NCBI GenBank assembly: GCA_050743265.1
Contig: JBOGEN010000129.1
Location: 1 to 41,496 of the forward strand
Length of the DNA stretch: 41,496 nucleotides
Reading direction: 5' to 3'
Source: JBOGEN01 sp050743265
Lineage (GTDB): Bacteria > Actinomycetota > Actinomycetes > JBOGEN01
Under the pieces are notes generated by a model. The model had not been told where the DNA came from and did no database searches. It saw only the letters and a program-made list of their open reading frames with translations. Below are positions 23,466 through 31,424 of the stretch, in pieces. The first letter of the stretch is position 1, and each line of letters starts with the position of its first letter. The translations under genes and the position numbers were made by a program.

Positions 23466-25312
23466 TGCCCACCTGGCGGCCTGAGACGCTCGCGACCACC
23501 CTCGCCGACCACCGGCGTCTGCTGCGGCTGCTCGGGGTCGCGGTTCCGGCGTTGCTGCTGGCCGCGTACCCGCTGATGTCGGACGACTTGTTCTACCAGA
23601 ACATGGTCATCCTGTCCCTGCTCTTCGCGATCGCGGCCGTGGGGCTGAACATCATCTCCGGGTACGGCGGCTACATCTCCCTGGGCCAGAGCGCGTTCCT
23701 CGGACTGGGCGCGTACACGGTGGCCCTGCTCGCGACACGGGTGGGCGGGTCTCCCCTGGTCTGGGTACCCGTCGCCGGACTGGTCGCCGCGGCGTTCGCC
23801 GCCGTGCTCGGCGTGGTGGCGATGCGGACGCGCGGGTTCTCCTTCGTGATCATGACGATCGCGTTCCTGTTCCTCATGCAGCTCGTGGCCACGAACTGGG
23901 ACGGGCTGACCCGGGGCACGTCCGGCATCACGCTGCCGATCCCGACCTGGAGCGTGGACTACCAGAACTGGCCCTTCTACTACGGGATGCTCGGGCTGCT
24001 GGGAGCGTCCCTCGTGACCTCGTGGTGGATCCGCCGCACCAAGCTCGGCATGGGGCTGGTGGCGATGCGCGAGGACGAGGACAAGGCCGCGACGGTGGGG
24101 GTGTCCACGCCCGCGTACAAGCTGGTGGGGTTCGTGGCGAGCGCCGTGTTCCTCGGCATGGCCGGTGGCCTCTACGGCTACTACCTGACCTTCGTCGACC
24201 CACGCGGCATGTTCGACGTGGTGATCAGCGTGCAGATCATCCTGTCCATGCTGCTGGGCGGGCGCGGCACGCTCTTCGGGCCGGTGCTCGGCGCGTTCCT
24301 CGTCGAACCTCTCAACGAGGTCTCGAACCAGTACTTCGGTGGCGGCAACGCCCGCCTGCTGGTCTTCGGAGGGCTCATGGCCCTTACGGTGCTGCTGTTG
24401 CCCCAGGGGATCCTGCCCACGCTGTCCGAACGGCTCGCGGCCCGGCGCGCGAGGGGGCGAGCGGCACCCGCGGGGACGCGGCCGGGGAGCGCACCGCCGA
24501 CCACTCCTCAACGGAACGCGGCCGCCACCCCCGTCACGCAGCGCGGGGAGGTCCCGATGCTCGAGGTCCGCGGACTGGCCAAGCGGTTCGGCGGGCTCCG
24601 GGCCGTGGAGGGCTGTTCCTTCGCCGTACCCGAGGGCTCGATCACCGGCCTCATCGGACCGAACGGCTCCGGGAAGACGACCGTGTTCAACCTCGTCGGC
24701 GGGACGATGTCCGCGGACGCGGGAGAGGTGTGGCTCGGCGGGCGGCGGGTCGACGGCCGGCGGCCCTGGGCCCGAGCGCACGAAGGGCTCGGGCGGACGT
24801 TCCAGATCACCCGGTTGTTCGGGCAGATGACCGTGCTGGAGAACGTGGTGGCTCCGGTACGGGACGGGTCGCTGCGACAGCTGGGTGCGCTCGCCGTGAG
24901 CGGTGCGGAACGCCGTCACGCGGAGGAGCTGCTCGACTTCGTCGGCATGCGCGCCTTCCGCGACGTGCACGCGTACCGGCTCTCGTACGGCCAGCAGAAG
25001 CTCGTCGAGCTCGCCCAGGTGCTGATGCTGCGACCGCGGCTCATCCTCCTGGACGAGCCGGCCGGCGGCATCAACCCGACGCTGATCGACCGGATCGCGG
25101 ACGTGATCCGTGAGCTCAACCGGCAGGGCACGACGTTCCTCGTCGTCGAGCACAACCTGCCGCTCGTGCTCGAGCTGTGCGACCCGGTGCTGGTCCTGGC
25201 TCAGGGGGCCTGCCTGGCCCAGGGCACCCCCGCCGAGGTGCAGCGCGACCCCCGGGTGCTGGATGCCTATCTGGGCGAGGACTTCCTGGCTGCGCAGCGG
25301 GAAGGGAGCTGA
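23465..25312 (+). CDS. LivM-LivG fusion: ABC permease joined to ATPase
   Basis: 615 residues. Residues 1 to about 325 are a LivM permease (NIISGYGGYISLGQSAFLGL, RTKLGMGLVAMREDEDKAAT, IILSMLLGGRGTLFGPVLGA). A Pro/Ala/Thr-rich linker at roughly 326-362 follows. From residue 365 comes a LivG ATPase with Walker A GPNGSGKTT (398-406), signature LSYGQQK, Walker B LILLDEP and the switch His in VVEHN. Permease and ATPase are normally separate genes; here there is no stop between them and the linker is clear. Translationally coupled to LivH. Confidence 0.93.
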   Translation: MPTWRPETLATTLADHRRLLRLLGVAVPALLLAAYPLMSDDLFYQNMVILSLLFAIAAVGLNIISGYGGYISLGQSAFLGLGAYTVALLATRVGGSPLVWVPVAGLVAAAFAAVLGVVAMRTRGFSFVIMTIAFLFLMQLVATNWDGLTRGTSGITLPIPTWSVDYQNWPFYYGMLGLLGASLVTSWWIRRTKLGMGLVAMREDEDKAATVGVSTPAYKLVGFVASAVFLGMAGGLYGYYLTFVDPRGMFDVVISVQIILSMLLGGRGTLFGPVLGAFLVEPLNEVSNQYFGGGNARLLVFGGLMALTVLLLPQGILPTLSERLAARRARGRAAPAGTRPGSAPPTTPQRNAAATPVTQRGEVPMLEVRGLAKRFGGLRAVEGCSFAVPEGSITGLIGPNGSGKTTVFNLVGGTMSADAGEVWLGGRRVDGRRPWARAHEGLGRTFQITRLFGQMTVLENVVAPVRDGSLRQLGALAVSGAERRHAEELLDFVGMRAFRDVHAYRLSYGQQKLVELAQVLMLRPRLILLDEPAGGINPTLIDRIADVIRELNRQGTTFLVVEHNLPLVLELCDPVLVLAQGACLAQGTPAEVQRDPRVLDAYLGEDFLAAQREGS

Positions 25313-25315
25313 GCG

Positions 25316-26056
25316 ATGCTGCGGCTTTCCGGTGTGGTCGTGGGCTACGGGGGCGGCGACGTCCTGCAAGGCCTCGACCTCGACGTCGAGCGGGGCTCGG
25401 TCGTCTGTCTGGTCGGGCCCAACGGGGCCGGGAAGTCCACCGTGCTGCGTGCCGTCAGCGGGTTGCTCAGGCCGCGCCTCGGCGAGATCGAGCTCGAGGG
25501 TCGTCCGATCGCGGGCTGCCGACCGGCGGACATCCTCGCGCGGGGCGTCACGCAGGTCCCCCAGTCCGACGGGCTGTTCCCGACAATGACCGTCCGCGAG
25601 AACATCCTCATGGGGGCGTACCTGATCCGCCGCGACACCGCACTCGTGCGGCGACGCTACGACGAGGTCGCCGAGCTGTTCTCTATTGCCCGCGACCGCG
25701 AGGCCGACAAGGCGGGCAACCTCTCCGGCGGGCAACGGCGCATGGTGGAGTTCGCCCGGTCCCTCATGCTCGACCCCCAGCTCGTGCTCCTGGACGAGCC
25801 GTCGCTCGGCCTCGACCCGCGGGCGCTCGCCGACGTCCGTGACAGCGTCCGGTCGATGACCGAGGTCGGCAAGACCGTGCTGCTGGTCGAGCAGAACGTC
25901 CGGTTCGGGCTCCGCCTGGCGACGCGCGGCGTCGTGATGGAGAACGGCCGCGTGCTCATGCAGGGGTCGTCGGATGAGCTGCTGGGCAACCCGGACATGG
26001 CCGACCTGTACCTGGGCGGCCACAGCGGCCGGACCAAGGACGCGTCGAACCGCTGA
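25316..26056 (+). CDS. branched-chain-type ABC transporter ATPase (LivF family)
   Basis: 246 residues from an ATG four bases after the previous stop. Walker A is GPNGAGKST, the signature is NLSGGQRRMVEFARSLML, Walker B is LVLLDEP and the switch His position is Gln (LLVEQNV), as usual for LivF. The second ATPase of the importer. It ends 12 bases from the convergent TauE-type gene, leaving no room for a separate terminator. Confidence 0.94.
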   Translation: MLRLSGVVVGYGGGDVLQGLDLDVERGSVVCLVGPNGAGKSTVLRAVSGLLRPRLGEIELEGRPIAGCRPADILARGVTQVPQSDGLFPTMTVRENILMGAYLIRRDTALVRRRYDEVAELFSIARDREADKAGNLSGGQRRMVEFARSLMLDPQLVLLDEPSLGLDPRALADVRDSVRSMTEVGKTVLLVEQNVRFGLRLATRGVVMENGRVLMQGSSDELLGNPDMADLYLGGHSGRTKDASNR

Positions 26057-26068
26057 CCTCGAGCGCGC

Positions 26069-26836
26069 TCACCCACCCACAGCGCCCTGGAGGAGTGTCG
26101 CGGCCGACAGCGTCAGCACCGCCGCGACGAGCAGGTCGAACCCCCGCCGGGACATCCTCCGGGAGACCCACGTTCCGGCCGGGACCGCCATCATCAGCGG
26201 CACCAGCGCCAGGAGGCTCTCCACCACGCGGGACGTCGAGTACAGGCCGAGCTGGAGCAGCGTGAAGACCTGGGTCAGTGCGAACACCTGGAACAGGGTG
26301 ACCAGGGAGATCACCAACGTCTCCTTGCCGAGCCGATAGCTGTGCAGGTACGTGGAGAGCACCGGGCCCGACATCCCGGTGGAGCCCTGCAGCAGCCCGG
26401 CGGCCAGCCCGACCGGTGGCGAGGTGTAGCGGGAGAGCGCTGCGGGGAGGGCGATCTCCCACTTCGACAGCACCACCGCGACGTAGAGCAGGATCACGCC
26501 GGCCAGGACGAAGGTCAGGGCTTGTGAGTGGAGCGCGGTCAGGCCGAGGGTGCCGAGCACAGTGCCGAGGACGCCCGCCACGAGCAGCACCGGCAGGTCA
26601 CGGGTGGCACGCAGGTGCGCACGGTGAACCCAGAACAACCACGCGTTGATGACGACGCCGGGGATCGCCATCACCACGACGGCATGCTCCACCCCGAGGA
26701 AGATTGCCATCACCGGGATCGTGATCTGGGGCAGCCCGGCACCGGCGGCTCCCTTCACGAAGCCGCCCACCGCCATCGCCGCCAGGATGACGGCGAGCTC
26801 TCCCAGGGCAGGGCCCTCCCACGGCACGACGCTCAC
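26069..26836 (-). CDS. TauE/SafE-family membrane transporter
   Basis: About 255 residues from a GTG at 26836. The two homologous halves of the family are visible: LAAMAVGGFVKGAAGAGLPQ near the N-terminus and GLAAGLLQGSTGMSGPVLST in the second half. Seven to eight hydrophobic segments are present. The family exports anions such as sulfite, sulfoacetate or other organic acids. The start is uncertain, with no strong RBS; the gene may be coupled to a 17-codon upstream reading frame whose TGA overlaps this GTG. An operator-like palindrome lies upstream, and the position suggests it exports a product of the island. Confidence 0.82.
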   Translation of the reverse strand: MSVVPWEGPALGELAVILAAMAVGGFVKGAAGAGLPQITIPVMAIFLGVEHAVVVMAIPGVVINAWLFWVHRAHLRATRDLPVLLVAGVLGTVLGTLGLTALHSQALTFVLAGVILLYVAVVLSKWEIALPAALSRYTSPPVGLAAGLLQGSTGMSGPVLSTYLHSYRLGKETLVISLVTLFQVFALTQVFTLLQLGLYSTSRVVESLLALVPLMMAVPAGTWVSRRMSRRGFDLLVAAVLTLSAATLLQGAVGG

Positions 26837-26886
26837 CCGTCGTGCCCGGCACGTGCCGGGACGATGCGGAGCGCAGGGACCGACAT
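26833..26886 (-). other. possible 17-codon leader peptide upstream of the TauE-type gene
   Basis: An ATG at 26886, preceded by GAGGAAGG six bases away, encodes MSVPALRIVPARAGHDG and stops in the overlap GTGA at the transporter start. It has a better RBS than the transporter itself. The last part of the frame contains the 16-bp palindrome at 26845-26860. It may serve translational coupling; coding function is unproven. Confidence 0.4.
26845..26860. repeat. 16-bp perfect palindrome in the transporter leader
   Basis: CCCGGCACGTGCCGGG lies 9 to 24 bases upstream of the transporter GTG. It could form a hairpin close to the start codon or serve as a protein-binding site. Confidence 0.7.
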
Positions 26887-26994
26887 GGAGGCCCTTCCTC
26901 TGGCCAGCGGCCCGAGGACCCGCCCGGTCTGGTCGCCGCGTGGCCAGGGCCTCGGGCACGGTCCGACGGCTCGGGCGTGGGTCGGATCTTCGGG

Positions 26995-27019
26995 CACAAA
27001 CGTTTGTGGCGCCATGCTA
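26995..27019 (-). promoter_or_regulatory. probable promoter with LacI-type palindrome for the TauE-type gene
   Basis: Reading the minus strand, TAGCAT (27019-27014), a possible -10, is followed five bases later by the perfect palindrome CACAAACGTTTGTG (27008-26995). The spacing of -10 to operator matches the island's other promoters, but the sequence is nearer to the hydrolase site than to CAATCGATTG. No good -35 is visible. Confidence 0.55.
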
Positions 27020-27107
27020 GCCGTGGGGTCCGGCAGGACGGCAGGCGCGTTGGTGCCGGGACGCGGGGGCTGGTGCCGGGACGGCAGGGAGGTACCCGGG
27101 ACCGCGC

Positions 27108-27389
27108 TCAGTCGCGCTGGTCGTAGTTCGCCGACGCGATCGCGTCGACCACGTCGGCGTCCTCGAAGTTCTCGGAGCCGGGGACCTGCGGGACGAAGCC
27201 GACGAGCACGTTGTCGCGCATGATCTGCGCCTCGAGTCCGGCCGTACCGTCGGTGTCCCAGATCGCCTGGCGGCCGTCGCCGAGCGGCACCCGCACACCG
27301 AACCGGTACACCCCCGCGCGCTCGACCCGCGCCATGACCCCACGCGCCTGCAGCGCTTCCACTATGGCGACCGCCTGTTCCTCCTGCAC
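27108..27389 (-). CDS. small conserved actinobacterial protein, unknown function
   Basis: About 93 residues from a GTG at 27389 (alternatives 27395 and 27407). It contains AVAIVEALQARGVMARVERA, YRFGVRVPLGDGRQAIWDTD and LEAQIMRDNVLVGFVPQVPG. The composition looks like a compact alpha/beta domain, soluble and without a signal. I recognise the general appearance of a conserved actinobacterial hypothetical, not a named family. Downstream of it lies a 271-base region holding the transporter promoter and a 13-bp direct repeat (TGGTGCCGGGACG at 27051 and 27071). Confidence 0.65.
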   Translation of the reverse strand: MQEEQAVAIVEALQARGVMARVERAGVYRFGVRVPLGDGRQAIWDTDGTAGLEAQIMRDNVLVGFVPQVPGSENFEDADVVDAIASANYDQRD

Positions 27390-27538
27390 GCGCACAGTCT
27401 CTCTCACCGCGACGGAGCGAGCCGGCTCTCCCCCGGGAAAACCAACGGACCCGCGCCTGGCCGGGGAGGGGCGCCAGATCGGCGGGCGCCCTCGGCCCGG
27501 GAGCACGGCCAGGACATCGCCGACGGCAGGATGTGCGC

Positions 27539-28021
27539 GTGGACACGCCCGAGCTGCTCCTCGTCGCCCTGGCCATGGCGGTCGGCCTGGTCGGCGTGCT
27601 GGTCCCCGTGCTTCCCGGGCTCGCCCTGGTATGGGCGGCGGTGCTGGTGTGGGCACTGTCGGAGGACAGCATGGTGCGGTGGGTCGTGCTCGCGCTGGCC
27701 ACGCTGCTGCTCGTGGCGGGCACGGTGGCGAAGTACGTACTGCCCGCGCGCTCGGCCACCCGGCGCGGGGCACCGCAGTCCTCGCTGCTGCTCGCCGGCG
27801 TGCTGGCCGTCGTCGGGTTCTTCGTGGTGCCCGTGGTCGGGTTCGTCCTGGGTGGGCTCGGCGGCCTGTTCGGGGCCGAGTACCTCAGGCTGCGGGAGGT
27901 CCCGGCCGCCTGGTCCTCCACCTGGGCCGCGCTGCGCGCAGTGGGGGCCGGCCTGCTGGTCGAGCTGGCCGCGGCTCTCGCCATCGTGCTCACGTGGGCG
28001 GTCGGGGTGGTCCTGTCCTGA
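27539..28021 (+). CDS. DUF456 family membrane protein
   Basis: 160 residues from a GTG at 27539 with AGGA seven bases upstream; a GTG at 27533 is the alternative. Hydrophobic helices include LLLVALAMAVGLVGVLVPVL and LLLAGVLAVVGFFVVPVVGF. The Gly-rich stretch VLGGLGGLFGAEYLR is the DUF456 hallmark. Function unknown; integral to the cytoplasmic membrane. Confidence 0.85.
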   Translation: MDTPELLLVALAMAVGLVGVLVPVLPGLALVWAAVLVWALSEDSMVRWVVLALATLLLVAGTVAKYVLPARSATRRGAPQSSLLLAGVLAVVGFFVVPVVGFVLGGLGGLFGAEYLRLREVPAAWSSTWAALRAVGAGLLVELAAALAIVLTWAVGVVLS

Positions 28022-28145
28022 TCCGAGGGGCTTCGTCGTGCTCCTCCGCGCCGTTTCCGGCCCGGGCCCGATCCGACCGTGGGGTTGTCCTGTCGCCCCC
28101 GGCAGCCCACGATGACGGTGCGACGTCGACCGCGAGGAGACCGTC

Positions 28146-28412
28146 ATGGAGCAGAAGACCTGGACGGTACGGATCGACCTGGTCGAGCACGGCAGCGACA
28201 CCCGCGCCACGGCACAGCTGTCCACGGACGACGGACGGGAGGCACGAGGAGCGGGCGTCGCCCGCCGCAACCCGTCGGACCCTGACGTCCCGCAGATCGG
28301 CGACGAGCTGGCTACCGCCCGCGCGCTCGGTGAGCTCGCACACCACCTGCTCGAGATGGCCGCCCGTGACATCGAGGCGAGCACGAGCACACCGGCACAG
28401 CTGCCCGGCTGA
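28146..28412 (+). CDS. DUF1876 domain protein
   Basis: 88 residues from an ATG with GAGGAG six bases upstream. TWTVRIDLVEHGSDTRATAQ, GAGVARRNPSDPDVPQIGDE and LATARALGELAHHLLEMAAR cover the whole DUF1876 domain, a small dsRBD-like fold common in actinobacteria, often near universal-stress and dormancy genes. Followed within 80 bases by the BaeRF2 gene, consistent with that context. Confidence 0.9.
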   Translation: MEQKTWTVRIDLVEHGSDTRATAQLSTDDGREARGAGVARRNPSDPDVPQIGDELATARALGELAHHLLEMAARDIEASTSTPAQLPG

Positions 28413-28488
28413 CGTCCCGGCCGGCAGGGCACGACCTGGGTCCGCTCGGGGGGCCGAGCGCAACAGCGCGACCGGCGAGGAGACGCCC

Positions 28489-29634
28489 ATGAACCTGTCG
28501 TTCCTGACCCCGCTCTACGGGCTGGGCAGTCCCGTCGCGTCCTGCTACCTCGACACGAGCTGGGACGTCGAGGACGCGGAGCATGCCATCGCGCTGCGGT
28601 GGCGTGCGATGCGGGACGCGCTGGCCGCGCACGGGGCCGACCATGCGACCGTGCGCGCGATGGAGGACGCGGTGGCCGCCGACCCACCGGTGCCCGGCGC
28701 GCACGGCCGGGCGCTGTTCGCCGCCGAGGGACGCATGCTCCTCGACTACCACCTCCCCGCCCCGCCGCAGGCCCAGGCTGCGGACGTGGGGATGGTCCCG
28801 CACGTGATGCCGCTCGTGATGGCTCTGGCCGAGACCGTCCCGCACGTCCTCGTGGCGACGGACCGGGTAGGCGCGGACATCACCGCGTACGGGCCGAACG
28901 GCGACACCGAGGTGGAGCGGCACGTGGACGGCTCGGCGGACGACATCACGAAGCACCGCGCCGGCGGGTTCCGCGGGTGGTCCCAGCACCGGTACGCGCA
29001 GCGGGTCGAGAACGCCTGGGAGCATAACGCCAAGCAGGTGGCCACCGAGGTGGACCGGCTGGTGGTCTCGACGGGCTCCCGGGTCCTGCTCGTCGGCGGT
29101 GACGTCCGGGCCCGGGCTGCGCTGCGCGGGCACCTGGGCAAGCGGAGTCTGGCCGTCCTGCGCGAGGCCGAGGCCTGCGACCGGCGGGACGTCCGGAGCA
29201 CCCAGGAGCGGCTCAGCGTGGAGTCCCGCCGGCTCGTCGCGGACCTCACCACCGCCGACCGGCGGACGTCTCTGGCGCGGTTCGCGCGGGAACGGGACCA
29301 TTCCGGCCGGGCCGCCGAGGGGCTCGCCCCGGTTGCCGCAGCGCTGTGTCGGGGCCAGGTGGACAGCCTGCTCGTCCGCGAGGCACCTCTCGCCACGGCA
29401 CGGCTCTGGGTGGGGCCCGAGCCGTCACAGGTCACCGCGGACCCCGCCGAGCTGCGCGCGCTCGGTATCGACGACCCGACGCCCGTGCGCGCCGACGCGG
29501 CGCTCGTTCGGGCGGTGGTCGCCACGCACGCGTCCCTGGTGCCCGTCCCCGCTGTGGTCTCGCCCGACGAGGTCCCCCTGGACGACGGTGTCGGCGCCCT
29601 GTTGCGCTACGCGGACTCCAGCACCCAAGGCTGA
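28489..29634 (+). CDS. BaeRF family 2 (Rv2629-like) eRF1/Vms1-fold protein
   Basis: 381 residues from an ATG with GAGGAG six bases upstream. The central block with GGFRGWSQHRYAQRVENAWE and HNAKQVATEVDRLVVSTGS matches bacterial eRF1-like family 2. The GG/Q/R arrangement corresponds to the release-factor catalytic loop of eRF1 and Vms1, suggesting peptidyl-tRNA hydrolysis or ribosome rescue. The C-terminal RADAALVRAVVATHASLVPV, then SPDEVPLDDGVGALLRY, is a typical L7Ae-like end. Rv2629 is a dormancy-associated gene in Mycobacterium tuberculosis. The assignment is from motifs only. Confidence 0.82.
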   Translation: MNLSFLTPLYGLGSPVASCYLDTSWDVEDAEHAIALRWRAMRDALAAHGADHATVRAMEDAVAADPPVPGAHGRALFAAEGRMLLDYHLPAPPQAQAADVGMVPHVMPLVMALAETVPHVLVATDRVGADITAYGPNGDTEVERHVDGSADDITKHRAGGFRGWSQHRYAQRVENAWEHNAKQVATEVDRLVVSTGSRVLLVGGDVRARAALRGHLGKRSLAVLREAEACDRRDVRSTQERLSVESRRLVADLTTADRRTSLARFARERDHSGRAAEGLAPVAAALCRGQVDSLLVREAPLATARLWVGPEPSQVTADPAELRALGIDDPTPVRADAALVRAVVATHASLVPVPAVVSPDEVPLDDGVGALLRYADSSTQG

Positions 29635-29642
29635 GCCCGTCC

Positions 29643-29762
29643 GAGGGCTGGCTGCTCATCCACCACGTGCTCGCCAGGACGCCCGGGCCCATCCTGGAGC
29701 CCGAGTCCGAGGAGGAGCGCCAGGGAACGGTCCCCCACGTCGTCTTCCCCACTGAACGGCTG
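29643..29762 (+). pseudogene. remnant of a GH130-type glycosidase/phosphorylase
   Basis: One frame reads EGWLLIHHV directly joined to LARTPGPILEPESEEERQGT, then VPHVVFPTERL. In GH130-like proteins these are two conserved blocks that flank the YxLGAxLLDLxDP segment, which is absent here, and all upstream blades and the C-terminus are gone. There is no start codon with an RBS. It fills the 214-base gap between the BaeRF2 gene and the cupin gene and is best read as an eroded gene. Confidence 0.6.
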
Positions 29763-29848
29763 CGGCCAGGCACCGCCTCGGGCGCACAACGCTGCCACCC
29801 TGGACGAACGCGCCCCGCGCCACCCACTCGTGAGGTAGGAGAGAACAC

Positions 29849-30244
29849 GTGACCGAACACGCCCGAGCCCATCCCGTGACCCGCGTGGACAAGCCCTGGG
29901 GGCACGAGGAGATCTTCGCGCTCGTCGAAGGCGCGTACTGCGGCAAGACCATCCACATCACGGCGGGGCACTCCCTCTCGCTGCAGTACCACGAGGCGAA
30001 GGAGGAGACGGTCGCCGTGCAGTCGGGACGGGTCGCGATGGAGATCGGCCCGGACGCCTCCGACCTCACCTGGATCGAGGTCGGGCCCGGCGAGGCGGTG
30101 CACGTCCCGCCGCGTGCCGTGCACCGGATGACCGCGATCACCGACGCCGTCGTGCTCGAGGCCTCCACCGCGGGCGAGGGGTGGCGCGAGGACGTCGTAC
30201 GCCTCGAGGACAGGTACGGCCGTCAGGGCACGTCAGCTCCCTGA
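29849..30244 (+). CDS. cupin protein, mannose-6-phosphate isomerase type II-like
   Basis: 131 residues from a GTG with AGGAGA six bases upstream. VDKPWGHEEIFALVEGAYCG, then KTIHITAGHSLSLQYHEAKE, is the start of the cupin found in type II phosphomannose isomerases and the C-terminus of GMP/PMI enzymes. Metal ligands are probably H and E in LQYHEAKEE and H in VPPRAVHRM. It is a stand-alone cupin without a nucleotidyltransferase domain. Its 3' end overlaps that of the convergent DUF1653 gene by 22 bases. Confidence 0.85.
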   Translation: MTEHARAHPVTRVDKPWGHEEIFALVEGAYCGKTIHITAGHSLSLQYHEAKEETVAVQSGRVAMEIGPDASDLTWIEVGPGEAVHVPPRAVHRMTAITDAVVLEASTAGEGWREDVVRLEDRYGRQGTSAP

Positions 30245-31257
30245 GGCACCTCGGCCGCCAGAGGAAACCCGGCGGGCGAGGTCTCGGCCGGGCCGGGCGG
30301 AGCGCCCGTCGCGCCCGCGACCGCTCGTCGTGACCGCCACACGGCGTCCCCCACCTCCCACGGATTGACGGCCAGGGCGGATGCCGCGCGGGTGACGAGC
30401 ACGCGGGCGGCCGTCGGCGTCACGGTCGCAGCGGTCGCGGCCTCCAGCCAGGTCACCAGGTGCCGGCCGGTCACCACCTGCGCGTCGTCGCCGGCCAGCG
30501 CGTGGAAGTGCGCGAGCCGCTGCCCGTCGCCCGCCCCGGGCAACCGGCTCAGCTCAGCGTCGAGGCGCGAGGACTCGGACGCGTCATGCCGCCAAGCGGC
30601 CAGGTCGTCCAGCCGGCGGACCCCGGCGTGGAGGAGCGCACGAGCGAAGGCGAGCGCCGCGTCGGCCTTGAGCGGGGCGTCCCGGCTCGTCCGTGTGCGC
30701 TGGCGGTTGCGGAGCACCGACGCGGCGAACGGTTCGACGCCGAGCTCGTCGACCTGGCGGACGAACTCGTCGAGCGGCTGCTCGGCGGACACGGCTCCGC
30801 GGGCCACGCGAGCGCGCTCGATGCCGGCCCAGGTCGCGTACCGGTCGACCGTCACCCCCACGGTGTCGTACCGCGCGTTGGGTGAGAAGACGGCGTCGAG
30901 GACGCGGAGCGAGAGCGCCGAGCACCGCCAGGCCCGGGGCACCAGGTCGAGCGTCGCCACTCTGCGCGCCACCGCGTCCACGTCCTCGTCGCGCACGTCC
31001 GATGCGTCCCGTAGGGCGACGGTTCGCGCGGCCGACGGCGGGTCCGCCTCGGGGAGGTGACGGAACCGCGGGACCCCAGGGGCGACCTCCGCAAGGAAGT
31101 CGTCGACCGAGCGGACGGCGTGCAGGGGGCCGTCGACGGCGTACAGGGGGACGTACAGCACCGCGGCACGTCCCTGCTCGTTCGCGTCGTGGACGAGCCC
31201 CAGAACGCGGTAGCGGGAGCCCTTGTAGTGCGTGTAGATGCCGGGGACGACGTGCAC
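30223..31257 (-). CDS. DUF1653 domain fused to a helix-hairpin-helix-like domain
   Basis: 344 residues from a GTG at 31257 with AGGAG five bases upstream. Residues 1-72 form a DUF1653 domain: VVPGIYTHYKGSRYRVLGLV, a beta-strand core and APGVPRFRHLPE. After a linker with LDLVPRAWRCSALSLRVLDA and a long helical region, LSRLPGAGDGQRLAHFHALA, then GRHLVTWLEAA and ALAVNPWEVGDAVW, resembles the HhH/endonuclease III-like family whose members read VKPDRHV and end PWxLDxxIW. The VKPDR basic patch is here VVTGRH. No catalytic function is assigned. The two parts are normally separate proteins. Confidence 0.65.
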   Translation of the reverse strand: MHVVPGIYTHYKGSRYRVLGLVHDANEQGRAAVLYVPLYAVDGPLHAVRSVDDFLAEVAPGVPRFRHLPEADPPSAARTVALRDASDVRDEDVDAVARRVATLDLVPRAWRCSALSLRVLDAVFSPNARYDTVGVTVDRYATWAGIERARVARGAVSAEQPLDEFVRQVDELGVEPFAASVLRNRQRTRTSRDAPLKADAALAFARALLHAGVRRLDDLAAWRHDASESSRLDAELSRLPGAGDGQRLAHFHALAGDDAQVVTGRHLVTWLEAATAATVTPTAARVLVTRAASALAVNPWEVGDAVWRSRRAVAGATGAPPGPAETSPAGFPLAAEVPQGADVP

Positions 31258-31424
31258 GACGGCTCCTGGGGACGGCAACAGGGCGAGCGGGGATCGACAT
31301 GGCCCGAGGCACCATGGGTACCCGGCCGGCGCCTACCGGTGCCCGTCACGGGCGAAACGTGGGGACGGCTTGTGAGCCAAGGGTCTCCTGTGGACAGGGG
31401 ACCACGGACCCGCGTGCCGCCCTG

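Noticed and set aside
27051..27083. Direct repeat TGGTGCCGGGACG at 27051 and 27071.
   Set aside because: Two short copies in a GC-rich intergenic region without matching flanks or a nearby integrase; not evidence of an attachment site.
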